The position numbers and the translations under genes were made by a program. From Zeus faber (lineage: Eukaryota > Chordata > Actinopteri > Zeiformes > Zeidae): a stretch of 64,000 nucleotides of DNA. Shown piece by piece: positions 11,619-23,999 of the stretch. The stretch is from contig OY482850.1 of NCBI GenBank assembly GCA_960531495.1, positions 6,725,653 to 6,789,652 of the forward strand, in the 5' to 3' direction. Numbering within the stretch: position 1 is the stretch's first letter; every line of letters starts with the position of its first letter. The notes beneath the pieces are model-generated. The model made no database searches, had not been told where the DNA came from, and saw only the letters and a list, made by a program, of their open reading frames with translations.

Positions 11619-12110
11619 GTGGGTAGAGTACTGAAAATCTTTACTCGTGGGAAAGTAGCCTCCAATTACTCAAATTTCAAATTACTCAAGTAAATGTTAA
11701 AATTACCATTTGAGAAACAAACTTAAGTAAAAGTAGAGAGGATTCTGTTAATATATCATAATCAATCCACCTGACTCAGATGTTTATACAGTTTGTAGCC
11801 AACATTTGTTCTTCATAGACTAAATACGGTTTTAACACACCTTCAATGGAAGTGAAAGCATTTCTGCCAACATGTTGCGCAATACAGGCTGCAAACCAAC
11901 GCGACCACTGGTGGCATAGTGTCTGTGCAGTACAGGATTTGAGCTACATGGGGCGCATGCACACATGACAGCTAATTTCAGTCAATGCAGGCAAAATGCA
12001 TTGTAGATAATAGACTAGTTGTAACAAAGGTATAAATGGCAAATGTAGCGAAGTAAAAAAGGCAAAAAAATACTTGAGTAAAATGTAAAAAATACAGTTC
12101 TAAAAAGTGT
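11619..12110. mobile_element. MITE-like repeat rich in ACTCAAGTA motifs
   Basis: The left part has agtgggtagagtactgaaaa and ttactcaagtaaatg; the right part has tacttgagtaaaatgtaaaa, which is partly complementary. This pattern is common in non-autonomous hAT elements of fish. The ends are approximate and no coding sequence is present. Confidence 0.5.
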
Positions 12111-13319
12111 CCAAACGTGCAAGGTTCCATGCACCTGCTGAACTAACTGCAGTCTGCACGTGCCTATTTTCTATTTTGGCCTATTTTCGTTTGGCCTCCT
12201 GTTCTGTTTCACTCGGTTTATTTTTAAGATATATAACGTTATGAAATAGCCAGCCTTCGTTCAGAAGAGGTCGCTCGTTCAAGCAGGCTACAAATACTTA
12301 CTGTATACCTCCAAGGGCCTTTGATTTGCCTAATGGCTTTTAATTTTGCCCTTTTTATTTAAGGATTTTATTAAGGTTTCATGATTGATATGAACATGCG
12401 TGATATAGGCTATGCCTCTTTGATGTGAACCATTTTTTTTAACATAATAATAAACCTCTTAAATCTTGAATCTTAAATAAAGATGTACTTTCTCGTTTTC
12501 TTAATACCTGTATACTTCTCAGATTATTTTAAATTAAAGCCTTGGGTTGGGCTCATTAATAGCTCAGTCTAATCAGCACTGCTGTGTTGCACAGCACTGT
12601 CTAGGGTGGGGCACCATGAAAGAAGTGATAACAGTGTGAGGGGTGAAGTAGTCTGTGTGCGACAGGTGAAGTAGTCCATGCCCCACACAACATTACAACA
12701 TTTGACTGCCCAGCCGCAAAATAAGGTGAGGTGAATTAAAGTTAACATATTCAATTTTGCAACATACATTTTTACCTTGGGCATGGTATGACAGGGAAAG
12801 GATTATGGTTTTGAACCATGGTTGTGTGATACCACGGTATACCTTAAAACTGTATACCGTTACATCCAAAATTACAATCGTTCCTGGATCATGCAGTGCG
12901 GACACAAAAGAAAGGGACGGTTCCTCCAAAGGCTCTTCGAACTTCCTGCGGTGCGAAAATGACTTCTGTGACTGATTATAATTTTTGTGGTTTTGTGAAA
13001 CGAAGCAAGAGTTACAATCTCAGCTTTCTTTTGCTCATCAACGCTCAACTTTGTAGGTTGAAGAGATTCTTTGAACTTTGTCATTTCATATTCTATCAGT
13101 CATTTTCTGTTTATCTGGGTCCTTCTCTTGTGCTTGCACGTTTTGATGCACATCCTTTTGCTTCCTGCTCAACTTTATCTACAACTCTATATGCTAGACT
13201 TTTTGAAGTCTTTGGCGGCACACATCCAGGCTACTGCTCTTCCTAATTTGGTCCTAATGTTGCTTGTCACCTTCGTTTTTCCAACCTCAGGATCATCATG
13301 GTGGAGAGATTCAAGAGGT
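12111..13319. other. No recognisable gene
   Basis: AT-rich, with short frames only. At 12800-12880 there is a palindromic repeat around ttgaaccatggttg and taccacggtatacc, likely a small MITE. The 12569-13246 frames carry no known motif. Confidence 0.4.
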
Positions 13320-14418
13320 TCAGGAGATTCGGGCTACTGCTCCTCTGCTTCTAAAAAGGAACTGAGGACTGTTGATCCAGTCGTTACATTTAGTGAATGC
13401 ATCTGCTGTGAGGCCGTGGGATGCATGATCAGCAGTTTTTACTCTGGTGTTAACATATCTCCATTGCCCCACATCTGATAACTCTCTGATGAACCCAACT
13501 CTATTTGCCACAAATGTTTTGAATCTTTTAGAGTGATTTCTTATGTACTTTAACACTGATGGGCTGATCAGTACAGTACATGGGCTCCTGAATCTCAAGT
13601 ATCAATTCAGTTCTTAACATTTTGTCCATATGTGACCCACCACAGCAAAACCCGCCATCTCGTGAAGTTCTAAAATCGCCAGGAGCAGTCAAATAAGTTT
13701 AAAAAACCTTTCTTGAAGGAAAATTTGATTTTCCAGATTCATGTTCCTTTGTGGGGTTTCTTTTTATCACATTAGAAGGTATTTTCAAAATCGAGTTAGA
13801 TTTATAAATAGTGGAAAAATGTTAAACCGTGGAGTTAAATATTCCCGTTAGATTACATGGTGAAACGCAGTGCACTTACCGAGACGCTGAATAATGCTGA
13901 ATAATGATGATCGATGGTTTCCTTTAAAACGACCGTCCAGGTGAAGATCATTCATCCATATTCATATATATCAGCTAAAATGTGCGTAATCGGCACGTAC
14001 TTCTAACACTGCAGCAGTCAATTCCACTCCGGGGAACGTTATTTGTTTTAAGGCACAACTCATGCTTTTTCCCAAGGAATGTGACATGTTTTTGACTTTT
14101 GACATTTGTCATCAGCAGGGAGTTTACCATTCCACAGCCTTTGTTACTTGCATCACAAAAATGATGAAGTTGGGCTTCTTCGATCTCTAACAAAAAAAAG
14201 CCTTTGGTTTGATGCATCTAGGGACATTGATTATTTTCCATTTACTTTAAACCATCTCCCCATTTCAGCCAGAGCTGATGGTAAGCGATTGGAATCTTTA
14301 ATCCCATCTTCCTCCACCCCTCCATCTTCATCTTGAACAGCTGTTGCAAGAGGTGTTTACCAGTGCCAACATATGGGGCGAGAAATATTAATGGATCGTA
14401 CACAGAGTCGATGACGGA

Positions 14419-15000
14419 TCAGATTTCCCTCTTGGTGAGTGCTTGGTTCTTTAGTGTAACTTGAAAAACGAATGCATCCTCTTCAACTTTCCAGGCCACA
14501 CCTAGGGCTCTTTCTAAAGGTAAGTGACCTCTATCAAAATAGATGTCTTTAACTTCTGCAGGAATTGAGTTAAATACTGATTTGTCATTGCTGATCCATT
14601 TGGTCAGCCTAAAACCACCTCTTTTACACAAGTTCATCAACTCATTGTATAGTGCCTTAGCTTCAAATGCAGTGGACTTTAAACAGTCGTCAACATGGAG
14701 GTTTTCCATGATCGCTGAAATGGCTTTTGGTGAGTAGATTGGAACATTGACCTCAGCAGTACTTCTTAGTGCATAGCTGGCACAACTAGCAGAGGATGTT
14801 GCTCCAAAAAGGTGAACTGTCATTCTGTATTCAACAAGAATCACAGGTAGTTGGAGTCAGATGATGTCACCATGAGTTGATGATACATGCCCTCAACATC
14901 CGCCATCATGGCCACTGGTTCTTGTCTGAATCTTAATAGGATGCCAACTAATTTACTTGTGAGGTTGGGTCCTTGCATCAACTGATCATGGACCTGGGGA
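14419..15000 (-). pseudogene. BEL/Pao reverse transcriptase domain
   Basis: The upstream frame (from about 15000) reads LMQGPNLTSKLVGILLRFRQ and MMADVEGMYHQ, which supplies the first catalytic Asp of the palm. The 14844-14419 frame reads MTVHLFGATSSASCASYAL, then ENLHVDDCLKS with the catalytic DD pair in the YVDD position, then GGFRLTKWISN. The two parts are joined by a frameshift near 14840. The family match is strong; function is lost. Confidence 0.8.
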
Positions 15001-15479
15001 GAAGCAGCTGCAGCAATAACCACAGGTAACCGCCGGCAGCTAGCTACTCCACCCAGCAGCCACTGCCGGGACCATCCAGCAGCCCAGTAGCAAGGCCCTC
15101 CAAGCAGGCCCCGCAACAGTCAAGTCTGGCTACGCCTTCACAAGCCAGCACAGCAGCCCGAGGCCCCACACTCCGAAAGGGAAGAGGAGGTAGTCTGTTG
15201 TCGCCCTGGGGGAAGAAAGCCGATAGACTGCGCTGTTCTGGGGAACTAGGTCCCCAGGAAAGGGACCGGTTGGAACCCTGTTTCAGTGTCTGTCCTTTTT
15301 AGGTAGAGTAACCCTGTGTCAGAGTCTGTATTTTAGCCATTTATTTTTCTTTTTTGTTCTCTGCTTGGTGTGGGGGGGGATAGGCTTCGGCCAGGCATTC
15401 TCCCTGGCCTCAGTTTGGTGTTGGGGGTATGTGGTGTGGGGATGATACATAATAGGCATGAGCAGAGTTTGTTTTTACT

Positions 15480-15655
15480 GGTCGTGCTCCGGACTGCAGG
15501 TGTTTCCACGTCCTGCGCCTCCGCTCCCCACTGATAGACGGAACAACATATAAGAAGACGGGTCTGACCAATCAGCGCTAAAGAGGCTGATTGGGCAAAC
15601 CCGGAAAAGCTGTGGACAAGCCAGCTCCATCCCCTGCAGACGTGGCTTGACCACA
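15480..15655 (-). mobile_element. LTR fragment, inverted copy of 9177-9350
   Basis: It lies inside the BEL/Pao remnant, between gag and RT. The reverse strand carries aagccacgtctgcagggg, gctgattggtc and cttatatgttgt like the 9.2 kb copy. Whether it is the LTR of the same element, displaced, or a separate insertion cannot be told. Confidence 0.5.
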
Positions 15656-16460
15656 ACCCCCTGCTTTTCTGCTTTGAATTCAAGAGGTTTCTGGGATTCA
15701 AGAGGCTTAATGTTTACATTTCTGTCTTTCCTTGCTGCAGCATCATTTGCCTCCAAACAATGCGTCACAGGCGATATTTGCTTGTCTTTCCACAAAATCC
15801 ACAAATTGCTTAAACTCGGCTCCTTTTCCTGTGTTTGTAATAATCATAAGAAACAGTGTGTCTTTCTCTCAGCTTATAAGGCAGTTTCGCTATGACCGTC
15901 TTCATGTGTCTTGGGCTGTTCATGTCTTGCAACATATCATCATCAGTCATCGCATTACAACAGTTTCTTAAGAACAATGAATGATCTTGAAGTCCCTTTC
16001 TATCCTCTGATTTGAGTACACTCCAATTCAAGGCTTTCTGAAAGCTGAAGTGATCAAAACATAATTTCCAAAGGTCTTTTGCAACAGTTCTTAAGCTTTT
16101 TGAACTTGAACTGTAGTGTTGTACAGAACACTGCCATTCAGCAAATACCTTAAAGAATCGCAGAGAGCATCATAAGCCTGTTCAACGATGACAACATTTG
16201 CATAATCCAACATTAACGATTCAATATTATTTGTCTTCATTGTCATTTGTTTTAATTTAGCCTTTCTTGCATGCTTTTACTGACTACGTTTTGCCTCACT
16301 AGCCCTTTCCGCCTCTTTTAGATCAACTTTCTTTATGCATGTTTGTCTCCTCTGTTCCGTTGTTTTGAGACATTGTTCTTTCATTAAGGCAATATGCTTC
16401 ACACTCTTGAAACTCAACCAAAATACAGCTTAACGTCGTATAATTACTCAATCAGTAGCT

Positions 16461-17167
16461 GTGGGACATTGAAATGACATACGCGAATAATGCAGTTTAA
16501 CACTGACTGGGGTGTCAAAGCATCCTTTTATGCGTGCATGCGCATTTCAACGGAGAATAGGTGTATATGAGCGAGTAGCAAGACGATTCAATGTGACATC
16601 CAATGCACAGCGATATTCCATTCCTCTTTAAATGATCACAAATCCAATAATGCGTTTCAACACTCAGTCTTCATTCAACAACATTTCACACAATGTACTC
16701 AATGATCAAATCCTTTCCAATCCAGTGGTGACGAAGCAAAGTCTTTGTGTTGAGAGTTGTTCTAACTTTTGTTCTGGCTTCATATGCTCCCTTTCCAATG
16801 AAGCCATACGAGACTTCCAACATGTACATTTATGTTATCTTCTTCATGTGAGATGAAGTTGCTTGTAGGTCTCGTTGTTCAGATGAAGTAAATCAGTGTT
16901 TGAATATGTTATGTCGATGTACTGTATATACCGTATCTATGGTGGCCTTACGTCAAGTTCAAATCAAAATAATTTCAGTTATTAAAGTAATTGAAGTGAT
17001 ATGATCCACTTTCTTAGTCCTACTGAGGACACAAGCAGCAGCCTTCTGAATCAACTGTTCAGCAAGGTCATCAAAAAAGGTTGCACGGTATTTAAGTGGC
17101 CTGTGAAGCACGAGATGCACGAGGGGAAGCGCTGGAGATACGAGCGTCGGGCGCGTGACCTTCAACG
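16461..17167. other. No recognisable feature
   Basis: AT-rich with only short frames and no motif. Confidence 0.35.

Positions 17168-17257
<90 letters not shown>
17168..17257. repeat. (CA)n microsatellite
   Basis: About 43 perfect CA units. The frames across it (poly-Thr-His or poly-Cys-Val) are artefacts. Confidence 0.95.
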
Positions 17258-17260
<3 letters not shown>

Positions 17261-17985
17261 TGAGGAGAACACCCCTGCGCGGCGAGTGGAGCGCCTAGCA
17301 GTCCACATAAACACATCTTAATCATTGACTGGAGAAACCTGGAGTCACCTGATCCTCCTGAAGTTCTAATATGCCTATATGGCATGCAGGATACAGGACT
17401 GAATCATTGACATTTTATTAAACTGCGACATTAAAATGTCTTAGAAAGTCTTACATTTTGAATGGGCATGTAGTAGTATAATACAATGTGATAATCAGTT
17501 GAACCTCTGAACGGCACATTGAGACGCCACGCATGGTTCAGGTTGAACAGGGATGTAGATTTATTTAATTTTTCTTATTTTCTTAGTTGTATGGAAAAAG
17601 AAAAACATGACCCATAACTAAGGGAATTAGAGTTTCTTTCTCCTCCAGACAGCGGTGTGCCGGGCACAACGCGCCGGTTTCCCTGTGTTTTTATCTTAGA
17701 TGTTTTTATTTTCGTTAGTTTCCTACTTGTATGAAACAAAAATTTCAAACACAACGAAGGGACTGTCCTGTTCTACCTTTAATCGGGACAGTGGATTGCA
17801 TAATGGAGAGGAGATGTCCACTCCGTTGGGCGTCCCCATTTCAAACAAAACTAATAAAAAAAGAGTGCGTTTTTATTTTGTTCTGTTGCTTTCCTTAGCT
17901 ATGGGACTTAATTTGGTAAAAACTGGATTTTTTTGTGTGAATACTATTTTCATGTTCCTGTAAATAATAAATCCTGCACTTCTGT
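17258..17985. other. No recognisable feature
   Basis: A frame at 17700-17963 encodes hydrophobic, low-information sequence without a known motif. Confidence 0.35.
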
Positions 17986-18160
17986 AAGGGGGGGGGGGGT
18001 GGGGAGGTGGGTGGGACTTCTCAGACAGGATCCGCAGAGCCATCGATACCCTTCCATCCCCTCTCCACTCTGCGTGTTTCTGGTGATGGAGGCTCCGCCG
18101 GCCGGATTAAATCGTCTCGCGGGGCGGACCCTGCCCGGGGCCATAGTTTGCCCATACCTG
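17986..18160. mobile_element. Poly-G tract and possible hAT 3' end
   Basis: A G run (about 17988-18010) could form a G-quadruplex. It is followed by ccggccggattaaatcgtct and ggccatagtttgcccatacc, which resembles the 3' terminus of ZBED/Charlie-like hAT elements (compare the hAT ends at 46.5 and 49.1 kb). No transposase or paired left end was found. Confidence 0.4.
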
Positions 18161-19559
18161 GCTTAGGCGCTCACTTTGATTGGTAAATGCGGGCTGTACT
18201 CTAGTCAATAAGGATGAGACAGTTTTTTTATCAGGGGACGCTCAGCTTCAGATTGACACGGCAGATTAATTTCCAAATTCATGTGCGGTATCTCCACTTG
18301 ATTATGAAATATCCCTGACCCTAACCTACTTAGGTATATGTGGGCTGTATTAGGAAGCTTTACTGTTAAGTTCATGACTCTGTATAACACTCCTTCCACT
18401 TGTCCAATCTCATTAACTACAGCGCAGTGAGCTAGGGCTTCTGCAAGCAGCAGGAGAGTCAACTTCACACCCAGACATGATCTTTATAACTCAGAGTGCT
18501 CAGCATTTAACCATGCACTGTGATCACGGCAGGCAGGTCAGTAACGGCACACATACTCTCACTCCTGGTGCGACAATCTTAACACATAAAAGTAACAACA
18601 ATCTATCATAACACATGTCTCATGGCTAACTAACACTAACAACTATTAACATTACTGTAACTAAGACCACATAAAACAATCCCTTTCCCCGACAACCCCA
18701 AAACGCACAATAACCAAAGCATGGGTAAATCTCCGCCCCACCTCTACTCCCCAACACGCTACAATATCATCCCCGTTCAATTCTGAAACCGTCCTCCAGG
18801 TAAATCACAGCAAATACCAAATGATTAGGTTTTCTTAGAAAGTATATAGCTATGCAACTGATCTTGGGCTATTGTACAATGTTGCAACTTGAATTTATTG
18901 TTAATAGCAAAGGTATTTAAAAAATAGAAGCATTGTAAGCACTAAAAATGAATAAGAATCAATTAAATCTGACTGATCAACATTCATTGTAATTAATATT
19001 GCAATAATATTTTGCTTGTGCTTGGCTTTCAAAACGCTCATGTGAGTTGGAGCACTTGAATTGACCAGGCTGATTCATTTAGCTGACATGACAATGATTA
19101 TCCTGGCTTCTCATCTTGAATTAACATTTATTTATTGCTTTGATGGCGTTTATTCCCAAATGCCAGAAAGTCCTTCCTAGCACTGGTGTCCATGATCACA
19201 CTTCCCTCGGTCTGTAAAACAGTAAGGTACAAAGAGACAGAGATAGAGATGAAATGAGAAATATGCATTTATTTGGAGAACACTCATATATAAGGTTTTC
19301 ATGAGTTATTAACTGTTTAACTATAGCACTCATACAAACATAAGCAGGTCAATGTAAATTAGATAAATGTGTTGTACATGTTGAACACAGTACAACCCAG
19401 TACAACCACTCCTCTACTGTTGGACACATGGGATCTGCAAGGGCATCTCAAGGGCAATTCAAAGTGCTTTACATAAGACAATTATTATTTGATAAAGAGA
19501 TAGTTATTTGATAAAATAAATGTTATACCTGTCAGTCAGTCTTGGGTCATCAGTTTAGA
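18161..19559. other. No recognisable gene
   Basis: The minus frame 18468-18205 (87 codons) has no known motif. The block 19220-19330 resembles 20090-20200, showing that the duplications of the exon array reach this far. Confidence 0.4.
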
Positions 19560-19830
19560 ATGCAATTGTAGATGTGAGCTTGGCAACTTAACTATGGAAG
19601 ACAATTTTGTTGTTTTGCGTAATTCAGTAAACTGGACCATGTAATGGTTGAATAAAAGAGGCCCAAGGATTGAGCCTTGGGAAACTCCACGTGACGTTAA
19701 TTGGCTGGGTTATTGCCGATGGAGACAAACAGCTCCTGTCTTGTAAATAAGACGTGAACCGATTCAAGAGCATGCACAACCGACTCATACAATCTGTTTC
19801 GTGGAATTGCGTGTGGATTAAAATTTTACC
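19560..19830 (-). pseudogene. Non-LTR reverse transcriptase fragment
   Basis: On the minus strand a broken frame reads FVSIGNNPAN and SRGVSQGSILGPLLFNHYM, the RT block just before the YADD motif. It is a truncated LINE piece and its clade cannot be assigned. Confidence 0.6.
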
Positions 19831-20277
19831 AGTCAGTCTTTAGACAAAGGTCATTAAGACATCTGTTTTCTACTGTTGTTTTCTCCACAAGGGGACGCCC
19901 AATTCCACCAGTTTTCTGCTGCTGACTTCTACTGTTCCACTGAGAGCTGCCCAGTACGGCCAGTCCTCCAATTGATACGTACCGTGTTACCGTTACTCCA
20001 AATTGGAAATTTTGTCTCTATGTACCAGTATCTTATTCTAATCACCTGTGCTGGAAAACAACTAAAGACTTATATTTTCCACATTAGAGGAAAAGAGAGG
20101 CAGAGACAAAGGACAAATATAAAAATAGTCAGTGATTGTGATAATTGGAGGACACAATAAAGTTAGTCATGAGTAATTAACAGTTAAACTTATAGACACT
20201 TATGTACACAAACATGCCAAACACAAGACTGTGTACACTCTGGAGAGTATAACGCACATTTCAAAAAATGCACTTAC

Positions 20278-20362
20278 TTTCTTGTTATACCAACGAGTCC
20301 CTCCATAAATTTGGTTCTGGTTGTGTCAGCGTTGTGCTCAGTATCTGTTGGGTTGTCTCCCC
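20278..20362 (-). pseudogene. Degenerate class B-like exon
   Basis: It is preceded by ctgtattgttaaag, like the acceptors of the class B exons, and followed by gtaagt. The sequence aligns loosely with class B (GGDN start), but its length of 85 nt breaks the symmetric phase and the NQVNVG core is gone. It is probably decayed. Confidence 0.4.
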
Positions 20363-20528
20363 CTTTAACAATACAGGCAGAAATGAAATACAGTATGAAC
20401 ACAGTAATATTTACAACGAGAGATGAGAAACACATGTTGATGATGTCATTATGTCAACATCTTAGAATTGAATCATAAATAGTGTCCATTTTGAATTTCT
20501 AAGGCCTTGATGTGGATAAAGAACTCAC

Positions 20529-20612
20529 AGCTGATTTGAATGTTGCTTCCGGGACTAATGGATCTGCCGTTGATGATAATTCCACTGTCGATGATGGTGT
20601 CTCCCGTTGTTC
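20529..20612 (-). CDS. Array exon A1 (class A, 84 nt)
   Basis: Acceptor ttttagaag and donor gtgagt, phase 1 at both ends. It reads GTTGDTIIDSG, then a PGSNIQIS core. It is the most 3' intact class A exon. The neighbouring B1 is 234 bp upstream on the minus strand. Confidence 0.7.
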
Positions 20613-20845
20613 CTTCTAAAACACAGAGCAAGCCTAGGAATGAAGAGATGTTTTGATGGACAGCCTTCCGCTGAAATCTCCTTGTCCATTTAGCATGACA
20701 TGACAATGAGTGTCCAGTGTCATTTGAGTGCAAATTATGTCTTTGATTAATACTGGCACAATTTATATTTATAATAATTTAGATAGATTGACGGATGGTT
20801 TAGAAGTTGAACTGTTAACCAGCTTTCATCCCCTATGCAGTACAC

Positions 20846-20944
20846 CTGTTGTCACGTCAGCTTCTTCCCCGGCACAGCATTCACCCGTTCCTCTGTTGCT
20901 CGTGTTAATGTTGGTCCCAACTCTCACTTGGTTTCCTCTTCCTC
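20846..20944 (-). CDS. Array exon B1 (class B, 99 nt)
   Basis: Acceptor tttgaacag and a gtgtac donor, phase 1-1. It reads GRGNQVRVGTNINTSN, then GTGECCAGEE. It lies about 180 bp downstream of a TATA box on the same strand, so it could be an early exon of its own gene copy. Confidence 0.7.
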
Positions 20945-21127
20945 CTGTTCAAATACAGGCAGAAAGGAAATGCAGCGACAGCATAAGGAAGAAACACGTA
21001 AGTCATGTTCCCTCAAATACAGACTATAAACACAATGTACCAACACTTATTTTTAGGTTGTTGCCCTCTGCTGTGAACTGAGCTTGTTGGCTTCAGATGG
21101 AGATTTAATGGGAGACAGCAGTCTCTG

Positions 21128-21136
21128 CTTATATAG
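21128..21136 (-). promoter_or_regulatory. TATA box, array promoter 1
   Basis: On the minus strand it reads CTATATAAGCAGAGACTGC, followed by atctccatctgaagccaaca. The same arrangement occurs at 35.6 kb, so it is a duplicated core promoter plus leader. Transcription would run toward B1. Confidence 0.65.
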
Positions 21137-21295
21137 AAATGTGATGAAGAATAAAGTACATGTGCCTTTTCAAAATGACCCACTAGTCGTCCATCCACTA
21201 CAAAATACGATACATCATGCAGCCCTACTGAACATGTCAGATGTGAATCTCTCTCCCTAAGCCTTGATGTGGACAAAGTGTCACTGAAGACTCAC

Positions 21296-21379
21296 CTGTG
21301 ATTCGAATGTTGCTTCCTGAACTAATGACTCTACCGTTGAAGCTGATTCCACTGCCTATGATGGTGTCTCTGCCTGTTC
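21296..21379 (-). CDS. Array exon A2 (class A, 84 nt)
   Basis: Acceptor attttagcag, donor gtgagt, phase 1-1. It reads GTGRDTIIGSGISFNGR, then SSGSNIRIT. The core has Arg where other copies have Gln (NIRIT instead of NIQIT). Confidence 0.75.
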
Positions 21380-21628
21380 CTGCTAAAATACAGACATAGG
21401 CAAACTGGCAAAAAATTGATGTTTTTATGGACGGTCTGCTATCCAGTGAAATCCTTGCGTATTTATAGAATTGTACCAAATAAATTTGACCACCATTAAG
21501 AGTATGCGTGAAATGCGATGAGGCAAAATTTGCATGTGCCATTTCAAAATGTCTCACCAGTTGGGATATTTGATCTATATAACAGCCCTACCGAACGTGT
21601 CTGATGTAAATGTGGACAAAGAACCCAC

Positions 21629-21712
21629 TCGTGATTTGAATGTTGCTTCCTGGACCAACTCGGCTGTCGCTGAAGCTGATTCCACTGCCTATGATGGTGT
21701 CTCCGCCTGTTC
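21629..21712 (-). CDS. Array exon A3 (class A, 84 nt)
   Basis: Acceptor attttagcag, donor gtgggt, phase 1-1. It reads GTGGDTIIGSGISFSDSRV, then GPGSNIQIT. One codon (Ile before GPG) is missing relative to the 87-nt copies. Confidence 0.75.
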
Positions 21713-21799
21713 CTGCTAAAATACATACACGGGCAAACATAGGAACGGGGAGAAGTTTTGATTAACAGTCTGCTATCCAGGGAACGCCTTGTGTATTCA

Positions 21800-22928
21800 T
21801 ATAATTGGACCAAATTAATTTATCCACCATTAAGAGCATGCAGCATGAATTCAAGGCTTTCCTGTAAACTGTTGAAATGTCCATGTCCATAGAACTTAAA
21901 ATTTGGTTTTTAGTGTCAATTCTTTTTTTGTGTGTGTTTATACAAGGGGGGCGTAAATCTCCCCAATCTCAGCTGAAGGAGGTGTGCAGCATCGAGTTAT
22001 GGCATTATTGCTGGGGGATATAGGATTTTTGTTCATTATGAAAAAAATACATTAAGTATTTATTTAAATAAAAACATATCTTTTTCCACTTAAAATTGTC
22101 ATTATATGAAACAAAAAACCTAGTCTGTATTTGGCACTGGGCAGTTGATAGTCTTATTATAGTATTATTATAATATATTATAGTTTTGTGGTATTGTATT
22201 ATGATATTATATCATAGAATTGTACTGTATGTCTCAGTGTCTAAAGGGAACTGATCAAGATGAAAATAAAATATTTGAGATTAACAATATTTGTGACATT
22301 GTTTGTGTAATGGCAACTGTCCAGCCTGCCGAAGTGGTCTTATCATATGTGTCTGGGCGTGAACGGATCAACTGACTGGATGTTCTTCTTGTAACTGAGT
22401 CTGGGGAACAAAAATAGTCTAGTTTATTTTACTAATTAATTGATTTTATTATTAATACAATAACAAGCAACCGGGTGGTTTTACAACAATATAATAGATA
22501 TAGAAATCAAAATTTTTGGATAAATAATTTACACTTGATGTTGCCTATTCATAGATCGGAGCCTTCATTGCCCAGAGGAAGTTGTGGCTATTCAGAAGGT
22601 TCATGTTTATGTATAGAGCTGATTAGATCCACCCCCAGTAACTGAATTAAATTTAATTTCATGTCAAATTTCCCACATTTATAACAAGCCAAATTTGATG
22701 AGATTTGGTTGGGAATTAAGCGGGTTGCTGTCAATTATGTAGAGAAGTCTACAGCACTCAATACACATTGTATTTGTTTACTAGTGGATCTTGACCGCAT
22801 CAATATGGCAACCACACAGACGCATGTCAATTTGCAAATGCGGTATGTTTCCATATCTAGCTTGCACAGGCTGGCCTTTGTTTGGTTGAACAGAACAACT
22901 TCAAACAAGTAGTTTATTTATATAGATA
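21800..22928. other. No recognisable gene
   Basis: Very AT-rich intergenic or intronic sequence. The pieces around 21900-22030 resemble 27100-27300, so they belong to the duplicated array units. Confidence 0.45.
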
Positions 22929-23210
22929 AACAGGAACTCCTCACTTTACGTCCGAGTTCCGTTCCCAGGACCAGATTGTTAAGCCAATTGGTCGATGAGC
23001 GAGGACCCACGCCGCCTTATTTCACGGTAAGGGGGCGTGGCCATTGCGAACGCTAGTGTAGTAAATACTGACAGACTGCGGGAACGAGACTGAGGCTGAG
23101 AAAGGTGATGTGCGATGAGATGCTTGACGCTGATACGCCGCGGTGTTGTACGCGGCGCACAATACAGAATGTCGTTTAACAGGTAGGATGTTAAGTGAGG
23201 AGTACCTGTA
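22929..23210. mobile_element. MITE with inverted ends
   Basis: The left end acaggaactcctcacttta and the right end, complement of taagtgaggagtacctgt, form imperfect terminal inverted repeats of about 20 bp around a 280-bp GC-richer non-coding body. Confidence 0.7.
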
Positions 23211-23264
23211 TATTCATTTGATTCATGCTGTTTATGGGCATTGTATATGTGATGTATTATTTTT

Positions 23265-23515
23265 CTGGTGGTCTCCCTGGCCTCAGTTTGGTGTTGGGGG
23301 TAGGTGGGGTGGGGATGGTGTGGTGAGCAGCCCCATCCCCACACACACTCAGGATAGAGGCCTGTGTCATGACATGTTTTATCTGCTCCTGGGCTAATTC
23401 CAGCTAGCCCACTCTCTATAATAAACTGGTGTTTACAACCCCCCGTCTTCTAAGTTTCTGTGCCGGAGGACCCTAAAACGCCACTTGGGTGGCGTGTGGT
23501 GGCGAAACTGCCACA
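23265..23515 (+). mobile_element. LTR copy, same family as 57498-57804
   Basis: It shares gtgtggggatggtgtggt-like sequence, the polyA signal with aataaactggtgt, and the end ggcgaaactgccaca with the solo LTR at 57.5 kb. The 3' end at 23515 is clear; the 5' end is approximate. Confidence 0.65.
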
Positions 23516-23574
23516 TATAGTACCAGCAGCATTGTGTGTCATTGTTTTCTGTGTTTTAGAACCTATGTATATCT

Positions 23575-23960
23575 TATTTCCTCAAATAGTGACCGGGGCC
23601 TTGATTTACATCAACTGCAGAGGGTACTAAGCCTTTATTGGGAGCAGGCTTATATTAGAGGCAGGCTTTTATATCTAATTCCCTCTGTTTAATAAGTATA
23701 TTTGAGTAAGAATTTTAAGCCAAACTTCTGTCTGGGTGCCATATATGGTGAAAAAAGAGAACGCTTGTAACGACCCTAAATATCATACTTGAGGTGGTAG
23801 CTGACGGGAGAATTACAGTTCTCCGAGTTCACCTTGAATTAACCACTTCCTGCTTGGAGAGCCGTAGTGCTCAGAGCTCAGGTATTTGCCCCAAGATACG
23901 ATCTGCTAGGTCGCTGTGTCACTACCTCTGATTTTCCTGACGTTACTGAAGACCGGCAAG
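23575..23960. mobile_element. MITE copy 1 (incomplete)
   Basis: It begins tatttcctcaaatagtgacc and matches 25131-25500 closely, but lacks the right end found in the 25.1-25.6 kb copy. Confidence 0.6.
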
Positions 23961-23999
23961 TCTGACAAGTATTAAACAGGTTTCATATAATGTCCTTAC

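Larger units (their letters stand above)
13320..16460 (-). mobile_element. BEL/Pao LTR retrotransposon, broken
   Basis: Reading right to left, blocks appear in BEL/Pao order. Gag-like sequence at about 16430-15640 includes RNCCNAMTDDDMLQDMN and VIAKLPYKLRE. RT follows at 15000-14419, then the RNase H region at 14217-13975 (LHHFCDASNKGCG), then a post-RT block at 13598-13320 (RFKTFVANRV, GQWRYVNT, ADHASHGL). Foreign DNA interrupts it at about 13600-13970 and 15000-15655. Stops and frameshifts are frequent. No terminal LTR pair could be paired with certainty. Confidence 0.8.

Noticed and set aside
17001-17385. Poly-Thr-His and poly-Cys-Val frames across CA repeats (also at 24.7-25.2, 36.5-36.9 and 39.0-39.3 kb)
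   Set aside because: They arise from dinucleotide repeats read in any frame.
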